Positions 20,181 through 28,246 of a stretch of DNA of 64,000 nt are shown here, one piece after another. This DNA is from Martelella sp. AD-3 (GTDB lineage: Bacteria > Pseudomonadota > Alphaproteobacteria > Rhizobiales > Rhizobiaceae). The stretch's first letter is position 1. Each line of letters begins with the position of its first letter. The stretch spans positions 1-64,000 of the forward strand of contig NZ_CP014275.1 of NCBI RefSeq assembly GCF_001578105.1, given 5' to 3'. The notes beneath the pieces are model-generated. The model was not told the origin of the DNA, searched no databases, and saw only the letters and a list, made by a program, of their open reading frames with translations. The position numbers and the translations under genes are program-made.

Positions 20181-20285
20181 TAGAGCGCCGTGCGTCCATT
20201 CGGACGCACAAAGGACGCTCTAACCTATTGAATCTACGCATCGTGCTTTCCGAAAATCGATTCCGATTTTTGGGCCGATGCGCTA
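20181..20285 (+). repeat. 105-bp two-hairpin palindromic repeat, copy A (RIME-like)
   Basis: Two hairpins are joined by AACCTATTGAATCTA. The first is an outer stem TAGAGCG / CGCTCTA around GTGCGTCC-ATTC-GGACGCAC. The second is GCATCG / CGATGC around GAAAATCG-ATT-CGATTTT. It ends 26 nt before the pncB ATG, so it lies in the pncB leader or promoter region. Size and layout resemble the rhizobial RIME elements. The same unit recurs near 61.1 kb and, split, near 53.5 and 55.8 kb. Confidence 0.85.
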
Positions 20286-20311
20286 GGGGCGGCTCGAAAG
20301 GCCGAAGAGCG

Positions 20312-21616
20312 ATGCCGAAGACCGATATTGCAACGCGGGTCTACGACCATAGCTGGAAGCTCGACCCGATCATCCGCAGCCTGCTGGATACCGACTTCTA
20401 CAAGCTCCTGATGCTGCAGATGATCTGGAAACTCTATCCGGACGTCAACGCGACCTTTTCGCTGATCAATCGAACGACCTCGGTGCGCCTTGCCGAGGAG
20501 ATCGACGAAGGGGAGTTGCGCGAGCAGCTTGACCACGCGCGCGGGATCAGGCTTACGAAGAAAGAGATGATCTGGCTCGCGGGCAACAGCTTTTACGGTC
20601 GCTCGCAGATTTTCGAGCCGGAGTTCCTCACCTGGCTCGCCAATTTCCGCCTGCCCGAATATGAACTGACCAAGCGCGACGGCCAGTATCAGCTCGATTT
20701 TCACGGTCCCTGGATGGAAACCACGATGTGGGAAATCCCGGCGCTGTGCATCATCAACGAGTTGCGCTCGCGCGCAACGATGAAGGATCTCGGCCTCTTC
20801 ACCATCGATGTCACCTATGCCCGCGCGAAAGCCAAGATGTGGGCGAAAGTGGAAAGGCTGGCCGCGCTCGAAGGGCTTCGGATCTCCGATTTCGGCACGC
20901 GGCGGCGGCATTCCTTCCTGTGGCAGCGCTGGTGCGTGGAGGCGTTGAAGGAAGGGATCGGCCAGGCCTTTACCGGCACCTCCAACGTGCTTCTGGCCAT
21001 GGATACCGATCTGGAGGCCGTCGGCACCAATGCGCACGAGCTTCCTATGGTTGCCGCAGCCCTTGCCGAGACCGACGAGGCGCTCGCGGCCGCGCCCTAC
21101 AAGGTGATGCAGGACTGGAACAAGCTTTACGGCGGCAATCTCCTGATCGCGCTGCCGGATGCCTATGGCACAACGGCTTTCCTGCGCAATGCACCGGAAT
21201 GGGTCGCCGATTGGACGGGGTTCCGGCCAGACAGCGCGCCGCCGATCGAGGGCGGGGAGAAGATCATCGACTGGTGGAAGAAGATGGGTCGCGACCCGCG
21301 CGAGAAGATCCTGATCTTTTCCGACGGGCTCGACGTGGATGCGATCATCGAGGCCTACAAGCATTTCCAGGGCAGGGTGCGCATGAGCTTCGGTTGGGGC
21401 ACCAACCTCACCAATGATTTCATCGGCTGCGCGCCGCACCGCGTCGGCGGGCTGAAGCCGATCTCGATCGTCTGCAAGGTCTCCGACGCCAACGGCCGTC
21501 CGGCGGTCAAGCTTTCCGACAATCCGCAAAAGGCGACCGGCGACCCGAAGGAAGTCGAGCGTTACCTGAAGTTTTTCGGCTCGGAAGACATGCACGAGCA
21601 GCCGGTCCTGGTCTGA
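20312..21616 (+). CDS. pncB: nicotinate phosphoribosyltransferase
   Basis: PncB makes nicotinate mononucleotide from nicotinate and PRPP in NAD salvage. The 434-residue protein shows the N-terminal [20 protein letters not shown] signature, the phosphorylated-histidine motif FGTRRRHSF, and the PRPP-binding FSDGLDVD region near 345. The length is typical. The ATG at 20312 is the first after the palindromic repeat; longer in-frame starts would read through the repeat and are rejected. It is a single-gene unit with no recognisable regulator site. Confidence 0.95.
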   Translation: MPKTDIATRVYDHSWKLDPIIRSLLDTDFYKLLMLQMIWKLYPDVNATFSLINRTTSVRLAEEIDEGELREQLDHARGIRLTKKEMIWLAGNSFYGRSQIFEPEFLTWLANFRLPEYELTKRDGQYQLDFHGPWMETTMWEIPALCIINELRSRATMKDLGLFTIDVTYARAKAKMWAKVERLAALEGLRISDFGTRRRHSFLWQRWCVEALKEGIGQAFTGTSNVLLAMDTDLEAVGTNAHELPMVAAALAETDEALAAAPYKVMQDWNKLYGGNLLIALPDAYGTTAFLRNAPEWVADWTGFRPDSAPPIEGGEKIIDWWKKMGRDPREKILIFSDGLDVDAIIEAYKHFQGRVRMSFGWGTNLTNDFIGCAPHRVGGLKPISIVCKVSDANGRPAVKLSDNPQKATGDPKEVERYLKFFGSEDMHEQPVLV

Positions 21617-21674
21617 GGCCTGACCGAAAGGCAATAGATCGAACTTATCCCCGCAATTCGCGCGTCTGGCGTCA

Positions 21675-21703
21675 TTGACTTGGCAATGCGCCGCCGCATA
21701 GAT
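21675..21703 (+). promoter_or_regulatory. sigma-70-type promoter for the btu operon
   Basis: TTGACT (21675-21680) and ATAGAT (21698-21703) are separated by 17 bases. The predicted transcription start near 21710 would fall just before the first conserved base of the cobalamin riboswitch, which supports the assignment. Confidence 0.6.
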
Positions 21704-21712
21704 TGCGCGCGG

Positions 21713-21885
21713 ATCAGGTTCCGTTCTGACGAACGGATGAAAAGGGAACACGGGACAGGGCTTTTTGCCTCATCCGTGGCTGCCCCCGCAACTGTAGCCG
21801 CAGAGCCGTTTCCATGATGTCACTGGGTTTGCCCGGGAAGACGGAAACAAGGGCGATGACGCGGAAGCCAGGAGACCTGCCTGAT
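21713..21885 (+). ncRNA. cobalamin (B12) riboswitch
   Basis: An adenosylcobalamin-sensing leader in the btuB 5' region. The conserved blocks are present in order: ATCAGGTTCC, GAAAAGGGAA, the core GGCTGCCCCCGCAACTGT, CACTGG, CGGGAAG and the B12 box GAAGCCAGGAGACCTGCC. The ends ATCAGG / CCTGAT pair to close the aptamer. The following 178 nt to the btuB ATG hold a CCGG-based hairpin (near 22030-22050) just before the GGGGAT ribosome binding region. Control is therefore probably translational, with high B12 blocking btu expression; that mechanism is inferred. Confidence 0.95.
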
Positions 21886-22063
21886 CCCGTCACCCATGCC
21901 GGAACACGGGGTTCTTGTTTTGGCGCGGTCTGCCGTCGCGGTGACATTTCGAAACGATGTTGCCGCCGACGGGACAGGACCGCGACCGGGTGTTTTGCCG
22001 TGTCACTTCTTCCCCGACGGGCTTTTTCGGCCGGCCTGAAACCGGTCGGCTTGGGGATATGAC

Positions 22064-23998
22064 ATGAACAAATCCATGCTTGCGGCCTCGGCCGCGCTTT
22101 TGATCCTGACGCCTGCGCAGGGGGTGCTTGCCCAGGATGCCGGGATCGTCGGAGATGACGTGATCGACCTGCAGCCGGTCTATGTGACGACGCCGCTGCG
22201 CCGTCCCTCGACGATCCTGCAGTCGACCTCGACGGTGACCGTGATCGATGAGGAGGATATCGAACGATCGGCGGCGCCCGACCTGCCGTCGCTGCTGAGG
22301 AAGTATCCGGGCGTCAACATTACCGCCAATGGCGGGCAGGGCGCACAGGCCTCGATCACGCTGCGCGGCGCAAGCGCATCGCAGACGCTGGTGCTCGTCG
22401 ATGGCATGCGGGTCGCCTCCGCGACGGCCGGCTCGGCGTATCTTTCCAATATCCCGCTCTCAGCCATCGCGCGGGTCGAGATCGCCGAGGGCGCGCATTC
22501 GGCCGAGTGGGGCGCGGATGCGATCGGCGGCGTCGTCAACATCATCACCAAGGATGGCTCGGCCTGCGCCAACGGCCAGGCAATCTGCACCACGGTCGAG
22601 ACCGGCGTGACCTGGCCCTGGGGCGGCTTCGGCACGGTGGCGACCCGCGGGATTACGGACAGTGGCGTCGATTTCAACCTCGGCCTCTCCATCCTCGGAA
22701 CCGAAGGCTATGATTTCACCACGCCTGAAAATCCGGTTCACGAGGCGGGCCGCGACGGTTTCCTGCAGGGCTCGTTCAATTATGCGATCGGCAAGGACTT
22801 CACCTGGGGCCGGCTTTATTCGGAAGGCTTCTATGCCCGCTCCAACCCGCATTTCGACAGCGCGCCTTACGCCGACTGGATGACCGGCGCCATGGTCTAC
22901 GGCGCCAACCAGGCGATCCAGACCAATGCCGCCTTCAAGCTCGGCGCCGAGCTCGATCATGCCGACGACTTGTCCTCTGTCTTCGAGATCTATTCGGCCT
23001 TCGATTACCAGAAGAACTTCCGCGACGACCATCCGGAAGCCGAAACGCATTACGATACCAACCGCTTCGGCCTTTCGGCCTCGACCACGAAGGAGGTGAT
23101 CGCCGGCGATGCGCTCAACAGTTTCACGCTCGGGGGCGAAGCCTATCGCGAGACGGTGGACAGTTCCGTTGACTATACGCAGACCGGGCGCAAGGTCGGC
23201 GCGGTCTACGGCCAGTACGGCCTGGAATATGAGGCCCTGACCGTCAATGCCGGCCTGCGCTATGATGCGGACGAACAGTTCGGCGGCGCGCTCACCTACA
23301 ATGTCGGCCTCGGCTACGAGCTCCTTCCGGGGCTGACGGCGCGGGCCTCCTATTCCACCGGCTTCAACGCCCCCACCTTCAACGATCTCTACTGGGCCTT
23401 CGACGGCACCTATGAGGGCAATCCGGATCTCGATGCCGAAACCTCGAAGAACTGGGAAGCCGGCCTCAACTGGGATTCGGGGACCGGCACGATCATCGAT
23501 CTCGTCTACTATGAAAACCATATCGACGACATGATCGCCTATGTCTCCGATCCGGTGACCTATATCGGGACGATGGAGAACATCGACAGGGCCAAGATTT
23601 CCGGCGTGCGCGCTGTCTGGTCGCAGGCTCTGATGGACGACCGGCTCGGGCTTGATTTCGGCTTCGAATACCGCCTGCCGAAGAACGAGACGGATGACGT
23701 CTATATCGCCGACCAGAACCGGCTGAAGCTGACGGCGGCGGCAAGCTGGCAGGCGACCGAAGCCCTCAATCTCAATGCCGATATCGAATATGTCGGCAGT
23801 CGCTGGACCAATGAATCGAGCTATAATCCGCAGCTTGGCGACTACACGCTGGTCAATGTCTCGGCACTCTACGATATCGACCCGGCCGCGCGCGCCAAAT
23901 TCGCGGTGGAGAATCTGTTCGATGAGGATTATGAGACCACCTATGGCTACAAGGCGCCCGGCACAACGGTAACGCTTTCCTACCAAAGGACCTTCTAG
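22064..23998 (+). CDS. btuB: TonB-dependent vitamin B12 outer-membrane receptor
   Basis: The outer-membrane receptor of B12 uptake. The 644-residue protein has a signal peptide (residues 1-24, ending GVLAQ). A TonB-box-like stretch is near QPVYVTTPLR. The plug domain (about 45-155) contains RKYPGVNITANGG, LRGASASQTLVLVDG and EWGADAIGGVVNIITK. A 22-strand barrel ends in the aromatic YQRTF required for insertion. The B12 riboswitch in its leader and the three B12 transport genes that follow identify the substrate. The stop is directly followed by the btuF ATG. Confidence 0.93.
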   Translation: MNKSMLAASAALLILTPAQGVLAQDAGIVGDDVIDLQPVYVTTPLRRPSTILQSTSTVTVIDEEDIERSAAPDLPSLLRKYPGVNITANGGQGAQASITLRGASASQTLVLVDGMRVASATAGSAYLSNIPLSAIARVEIAEGAHSAEWGADAIGGVVNIITKDGSACANGQAICTTVETGVTWPWGGFGTVATRGITDSGVDFNLGLSILGTEGYDFTTPENPVHEAGRDGFLQGSFNYAIGKDFTWGRLYSEGFYARSNPHFDSAPYADWMTGAMVYGANQAIQTNAAFKLGAELDHADDLSSVFEIYSAFDYQKNFRDDHPEAETHYDTNRFGLSASTTKEVIAGDALNSFTLGGEAYRETVDSSVDYTQTGRKVGAVYGQYGLEYEALTVNAGLRYDADEQFGGALTYNVGLGYELLPGLTARASYSTGFNAPTFNDLYWAFDGTYEGNPDLDAETSKNWEAGLNWDSGTGTIIDLVYYENHIDDMIAYVSDPVTYIGTMENIDRAKISGVRAVWSQALMDDRLGLDFGFEYRLPKNETDDVYIADQNRLKLTAAASWQATEALNLNADIEYVGSRWTNESSYNPQLGDYTLVNVSALYDIDPAARAKFAVENLFDEDYETTYGYKAPGTTVTLSYQRTF

Positions 23999-24940
23999 AT
24001 GCTGCGGTCGGCGCTTTCGGCTCGAAATCTTCTGAAGCTCGCGAGCGTCTGCGCCGGCCTCCTTCCTGCCTTGCTGGTTCCAGGCATGGCTTTCGCCCGT
24101 CACCAGAGCTTCGCGCCGGCCCGCGTCGTCTCGATCAATCTGTGTGCCGACCAGATGGCGATGCTGCTTGCCGAAGACGGCCAGCTCGTCTCGGTGTCGA
24201 ACCTTGCGGCCGATCCGGCGGTTTCTGCGATGGCGGAGGAGGCCAGGGGCTACAGGCTCAATCACGGCCTTGCCGAGGAAGTCTTCCTGATGAAGCCGGA
24301 CCTGGTGCTCGCCGGCAGCTACACCACGCGCGAGACGGTGGACCTCCTTAAGCGGCTCGGCATACCGGTGGCCGAATTCGACCCCGAAACCTCGCTTGAC
24401 GATGTGCGCGAGAACCTGCTTCGCATGGGCCATCTGCTTGGCCGTGTAGACGCGGCCGGAAGGCTTGTCGCGGACATGGACGAAACGCTCGCAGACCTTG
24501 AGGCGATGCCGGCCAACGGCAAGACGGCAGCGCTCTACTTTGCCAATGGCTACACGTCGGGCAAGGAGACGCTGGCCGGCGATATCGTCGCCAGGTCGGG
24601 ACTTTCCAATATCGGAAGATCAGCCGGTGTCGACGGGCTCGGCCGCCTGCCGCTCGAGCGCCTGATCATGGCCGCGCCGGAGGTCATCATCGGCGGAGAC
24701 AGCGGCTATGACGCGCCGGCGCTGGCGGAAGCGCCCTTTGCCCATCCCGCCTTCCGCGCGGCCGCCGCCAAGGCGGACCTTGTCGACCTGCCCAGTCGCC
24801 TGACGATCTGCGGCGGGCCTTTCAATCTTGAGGCGGTCGCCCGCCTGAAGAGGGCTGCCGCCGGGATTGAGCCTCCGCGCGCGAAGGATGCGGCTTCCCG
24901 TTTCGGCGAATGGCAGCTCCGTTCCGCAGGCGCGCCATGA
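23999..24940 (+). CDS. btuF: periplasmic B12-binding protein of an ABC importer
   Basis: A 313-residue helical-backbone (cluster A) metal-chelate binding protein with a signal peptide (residues 1-34, ending GMAFA). The BtuF-like start VVSINLCADQMAMLLAE opens the mature part. It delivers cobalamin from BtuB to the BtuCD complex. The gene abuts btuB and overlaps btuC in ATGA. The family also binds siderophores; B12 is assigned from the riboswitch and operon. Confidence 0.87.
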   Translation: MLRSALSARNLLKLASVCAGLLPALLVPGMAFARHQSFAPARVVSINLCADQMAMLLAEDGQLVSVSNLAADPAVSAMAEEARGYRLNHGLAEEVFLMKPDLVLAGSYTTRETVDLLKRLGIPVAEFDPETSLDDVRENLLRMGHLLGRVDAAGRLVADMDETLADLEAMPANGKTAALYFANGYTSGKETLAGDIVARSGLSNIGRSAGVDGLGRLPLERLIMAAPEVIIGGDSGYDAPALAEAPFAHPAFRAAAAKADLVDLPSRLTICGGPFNLEAVARLKRAAAGIEPPRAKDAASRFGEWQLRSAGAP

Positions 24941-25938
24941 CTGAACGGGGCCGTTATCTTTGTCTCCTCCTTGGCCTCGGCGTGCTGGCGGCGGCGCTGT
25001 TCGTGGCCTCGCTCACCGTCGGTCCGGCGGGGTTCGGCTTTCGCGCGGCGTTCTCCGGTCTTTTCAGCCATGATGCCGGGGCGATCGCGCTGATCATGCA
25101 GGAAATCCGGCTCCCGCGCGCGCTTCTCGGCCTTGCAATCGGCGCGACGCTCGGCCTGTCAGGCGCGGTTCTGCAGGGCTATCTGCGCAATCCGCTGGCC
25201 GAACCGGGCCTTCTCGGGGTTTCGGCCTCGGCCTCGCTTGGCGCGGTGATCGCGATCTATACGGGCTTGTCAGCACTTTTCGCGCTGGCGCTGCCGGTTC
25301 TGGCGCTGGTCTTTGCCGTTCTCTCGGTCGTTCTGGTGCGGTTTCTGGCGGGCGGCGGCGCGCGCAGCCTGTCGATCATTCTGGCCGGCGTCGCCGTGAC
25401 GAGCTTTGCCGGCGCGATGACGGCGCTTGCGCTCAACCTCTCGCCCAATCCCTTCGCGGCCATGGAAATCATGTTCTGGATGCTCGGGTCGCTGGCCGAT
25501 CGCTCCATGTTGCAGGTCTGGCTGGCAGTGCCCTTCATGGCGCTCGGCTGGGTTCTGCTGTTTTCGTCAGCGCGCGCCCTTGATGCGATGACGATCGGCC
25601 ATGACGCGGCGGAAAGCCTTGGCATATCACCGAAAACCACCGAACGGTTGGTGATCTGGGGCGTTGCGGCAAGCGTCGGGGCGGCGACCGCCGTCTCCGG
25701 CGCGATCGGCTTCGTCGGGCTGGTGGTGCCGCATCTCCTGCGCCCGCTGGTCGGCGCGGTGCCGTCCCGCCTTCTGCCGGCAAGCGCGCTGGGCGGTGCG
25801 GCGGTGCTTCTGGCGGCCGATGTGGCCGTGCGGCTGGTTGCGCCCGAGCGGGACCTGAAGATCGGAGTCGTGACGGCGCTCATCGGCGCGCCCTTCTTTC
25901 TGTGGCTGATCTTCAAGACGCGGCGGGAGCTGATCTGA
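24937..25938 (+). CDS. btuC: B12 ABC transporter permease
   Basis: A FecCD-family permease of 333 residues with about ten hydrophobic helices. The conserved QEIRLPRALLGLAIGATLGLSGAVLQGYLRNPLAEPGLLG block, read here in parts, and the GFVGLVVPHLLRPLVG ATPase-contact loop near 245-260 are both intact. The start overlaps the btuF stop, and its own stop overlaps the btuD start in TGATG, so the cassette is translationally coupled. Confidence 0.92.
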   Translation: MTERGRYLCLLLGLGVLAAALFVASLTVGPAGFGFRAAFSGLFSHDAGAIALIMQEIRLPRALLGLAIGATLGLSGAVLQGYLRNPLAEPGLLGVSASASLGAVIAIYTGLSALFALALPVLALVFAVLSVVLVRFLAGGGARSLSIILAGVAVTSFAGAMTALALNLSPNPFAAMEIMFWMLGSLADRSMLQVWLAVPFMALGWVLLFSSARALDAMTIGHDAAESLGISPKTTERLVIWGVAASVGAATAVSGAIGFVGLVVPHLLRPLVGAVPSRLLPASALGGAAVLLAADVAVRLVAPERDLKIGVVTALIGAPFFLWLIFKTRRELI

Positions 25939-26711
25939 TGCTGCTCGGCGTCGACAATCTCACTGTCCGCATCGGCGGGCGCGCCATCATCGACAATGTC
26001 ACCCTTTCGGTCGGTCATGGCGAGCTCGTGGGCCTGATCGGGCCGAACGGCGCCGGCAAAACGACGCTACTGAAGGCCTGTCTCGGCCTTGCCCGCGCCT
26101 CCGGCGACGTGAATCTGGCGGACAGGCCGCTTGCCGCCATGACGCCGCTCGAGCGCGCCCGCGCCGTCGCCTACCTGCCGCAGGACCATGAAATCGCCTG
26201 GGCGGTGGCTGTGCGGCATATCGTCGGCCTCGGCCGCCAGCCCTGGCGCGAAGCGTCGGTCTTCGGGGATTATGCCGGCGGCCATGTCATCGCTCGCGCC
26301 ATGGAATGCATGGGCGTCGACGCGCTTGCGGACCGGCGCGCCGACACGCTTTCCGGCGGGGAGCGTGCGCGGGTGCTGATTGCCCGGGCTCTGGCCCAGG
26401 CAGCGCCGTTGCTCGTTGCCGACGAGCCGGTGGCGGGGCTCGATCCGGCCCACCAGATTGCGCTGATGGAGGTGTTCGGCTCGCTCCTTCACGACGGGCG
26501 GTCGGTTGTCTGCTCGCTGCATGACCTGGGCCTGGCCGCGCGCTGGTGCACGCGGCTGGTGATGCTGTCGGAGGGACGCGTCGTCGCCGACGGGCCGCCC
26601 TCTGCTGTGCTGACGCCTGAAAACCTTCGGCGCGTTTATGGCGTCGAGGCGTTTTTCGGCCATGCCGGCGGCGGGCCGGTGGTCATGCCCACAGGGCTTT
26701 CGAAAAAATAG
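25938..26711 (+). CDS. btuD: B12 ABC transporter ATP-binding protein
   Basis: The ATPase of the B12 importer, 257 residues. Walker A GPNGAGKTT is near 38, the Q-loop follows in LPQDHEIAW, the signature is LSGGERARV, and Walker B is LLVADEPVAGLDP with the H-loop in SLHDLG. The short form and HmuV/BtuD-like layout fit metal-chelate importers. It is the last gene of the riboswitch-controlled operon; I see no clear terminator before lysC. Confidence 0.92.
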   Translation: MLLGVDNLTVRIGGRAIIDNVTLSVGHGELVGLIGPNGAGKTTLLKACLGLARASGDVNLADRPLAAMTPLERARAVAYLPQDHEIAWAVAVRHIVGLGRQPWREASVFGDYAGGHVIARAMECMGVDALADRRADTLSGGERARVLIARALAQAAPLLVADEPVAGLDPAHQIALMEVFGSLLHDGRSVVCSLHDLGLAARWCTRLVMLSEGRVVADGPPSAVLTPENLRRVYGVEAFFGHAGGGPVVMPTGLSKK

Positions 26712-26911
26712 CGCTTCGGCCGGCCGCGCGCCTGTCAAACTCTTGCCAAGCGCCATTGCGCGCGGTGTCCGATTTCGCTAAGAAACCGCAGCTTTCCCGG
26801 CTGCGTGAGTCCGGTTGCGACCGGTCCGGCCGCCAACCGGGTTTCCAGGGGATGGCCGTGGTGTCGCGTCCGCCATCGCTTTCGGACGCCAGAAAATTCG
26901 AGTGTTGGAAT

Positions 26912-28162
26912 ATGGCCCGCATTGTCATGAAGTTCGGCGGCACTTCCGTCGCCAATATCGAGCGTATCCGCAATGTGGCGCGCCATGTCAAACGCGAGGT
27001 CGATGCCGGCCACGAGGTTGCCGTCGTCGTTTCCGCCATGGCTGGCAAGACCAACGAACTCGTCGAGTGGACGCGTGAAGCCTCGCCGATGCATGATGCG
27101 CGCGAATATGATGTGGTCGTCTCCTCCGGCGAGCAGGTGACCTCGGGTCTTCTTGCCATCGTGCTGCAGTCCATGGGCGTCAACGCCCGCTCCTGGCAGG
27201 GTTGGCAGGTGCCGATCAGGACCGACAGCACCCATGGCGCGGCCCGCATCGCCGATATCGACGGTTCGGATATCGTCAAGCGCATGGGCGAGGGGCAGGT
27301 TGCCGTCTGCGCCGGTTTCCAGGGCATCGGTCCGGACAACCGGATCGCGACCCTCGGCCGCGGCGGATCGGATACCTCCGCCGTTGCCATCGCGGCAGCG
27401 GTCAAGGCGGATCGCTGCGACATCTACACCGATGTCGACGGCGTCTACACCACCGACCCGCGCGTCGAGCCGAAGGCGAAACGCATGAAGAAGGTGGCAT
27501 TCGAGGAAATGCTGGAAATGGCCTCGCTCGGCGCCAAGGTGCTGCAGGTGCGCTCCGTCGAACTGGCCATGGTCCATAAAGTGCGCACATTCGTGCGCTC
27601 GAGTTTCGAGGCGCCGGATGCGCCGGGCATGGGCGACTTCGACAATCCGCCCGGAACCCTGATTTGCGACGAGGATGAGATTTTGGAACAGGAAGTCGTG
27701 ACCGGCATCGCGTATGCCAAGGATGAAGCGCAGATCTCGCTGCGCCGCGTGGAAGATCGCCCCGGTGTTGCCGCCGCCATCTTCGGCCCTCTTGCCGAGG
27801 CTCATGTCAATGTCGATATGATCGTGCAGAACATCTCGGAAGAGGGCACGCATACCGACATGACCTTCACCGTGCCGGCGTCGGACGTGGAGAAGGCCAA
27901 GGCGGCGCTTGCCGCCAAGCAATCCGAAATCGGCTATGACGTGATCCAGAGCGAGACCGAGCTTGCCAAGATTTCGGTGATCGGCATCGGCATGCGCTCG
28001 CATTCCGGCGTTGCCGCATCGGCCTTCAAGGCACTGTCGCAGAAGGGCATCAACATCAAGGCGATCACGACATCGGAGATCAAGATTTCGATCCTGATCG
28101 ACGGCGCCTATGCCGAGCTTGCTGTCAGAACTTTGCATTCCTGCTACGGTCTCGATAAATAA
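26912..28162 (+). CDS. lysC: aspartate kinase
   Basis: Aspartate kinase makes 4-phospho-aspartate, the first step to lysine, threonine, methionine and diaminopimelate. The 416-residue protein has KFGGTS at 7-12, the catalytic-domain GRGGSDTSAVA segment, and two C-terminal ACT domains (about 265-410) that bind the feedback amino acid. The ATG at 26912 gives the family start MARIVMKFGG; the open frame extends 52 codons upstream without family similarity. ptsP follows 84 nt later, an order seen in many rhizobia. Confidence 0.96.
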   Translation: MARIVMKFGGTSVANIERIRNVARHVKREVDAGHEVAVVVSAMAGKTNELVEWTREASPMHDAREYDVVVSSGEQVTSGLLAIVLQSMGVNARSWQGWQVPIRTDSTHGAARIADIDGSDIVKRMGEGQVAVCAGFQGIGPDNRIATLGRGGSDTSAVAIAAAVKADRCDIYTDVDGVYTTDPRVEPKAKRMKKVAFEEMLEMASLGAKVLQVRSVELAMVHKVRTFVRSSFEAPDAPGMGDFDNPPGTLICDEDEILEQEVVTGIAYAKDEAQISLRRVEDRPGVAAAIFGPLAEAHVNVDMIVQNISEEGTHTDMTFTVPASDVEKAKAALAAKQSEIGYDVIQSETELAKISVIGIGMRSHSGVAASAFKALSQKGINIKAITTSEIKISILIDGAYAELAVRTLHSCYGLDK

Positions 28163-28246
28163 GCCGTAACGGATTGTCCGCAAACCCCTCGTTTCGGAAC
28201 GGTCCGACTGAAACCTAGACGGTTTCTCCACCGGGGACAGACTGCT

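Noticed and set aside
21814..22062. A short plus-strand frame ahead of btuB
   Set aside because: It overlaps conserved parts of the cobalamin riboswitch, and its codons are explained by the RNA.
22460..24433. A 657-codon minus-strand frame across btuB-btuF
   Set aside because: Antisense to the riboswitch-controlled B12 genes; no recognisable product.
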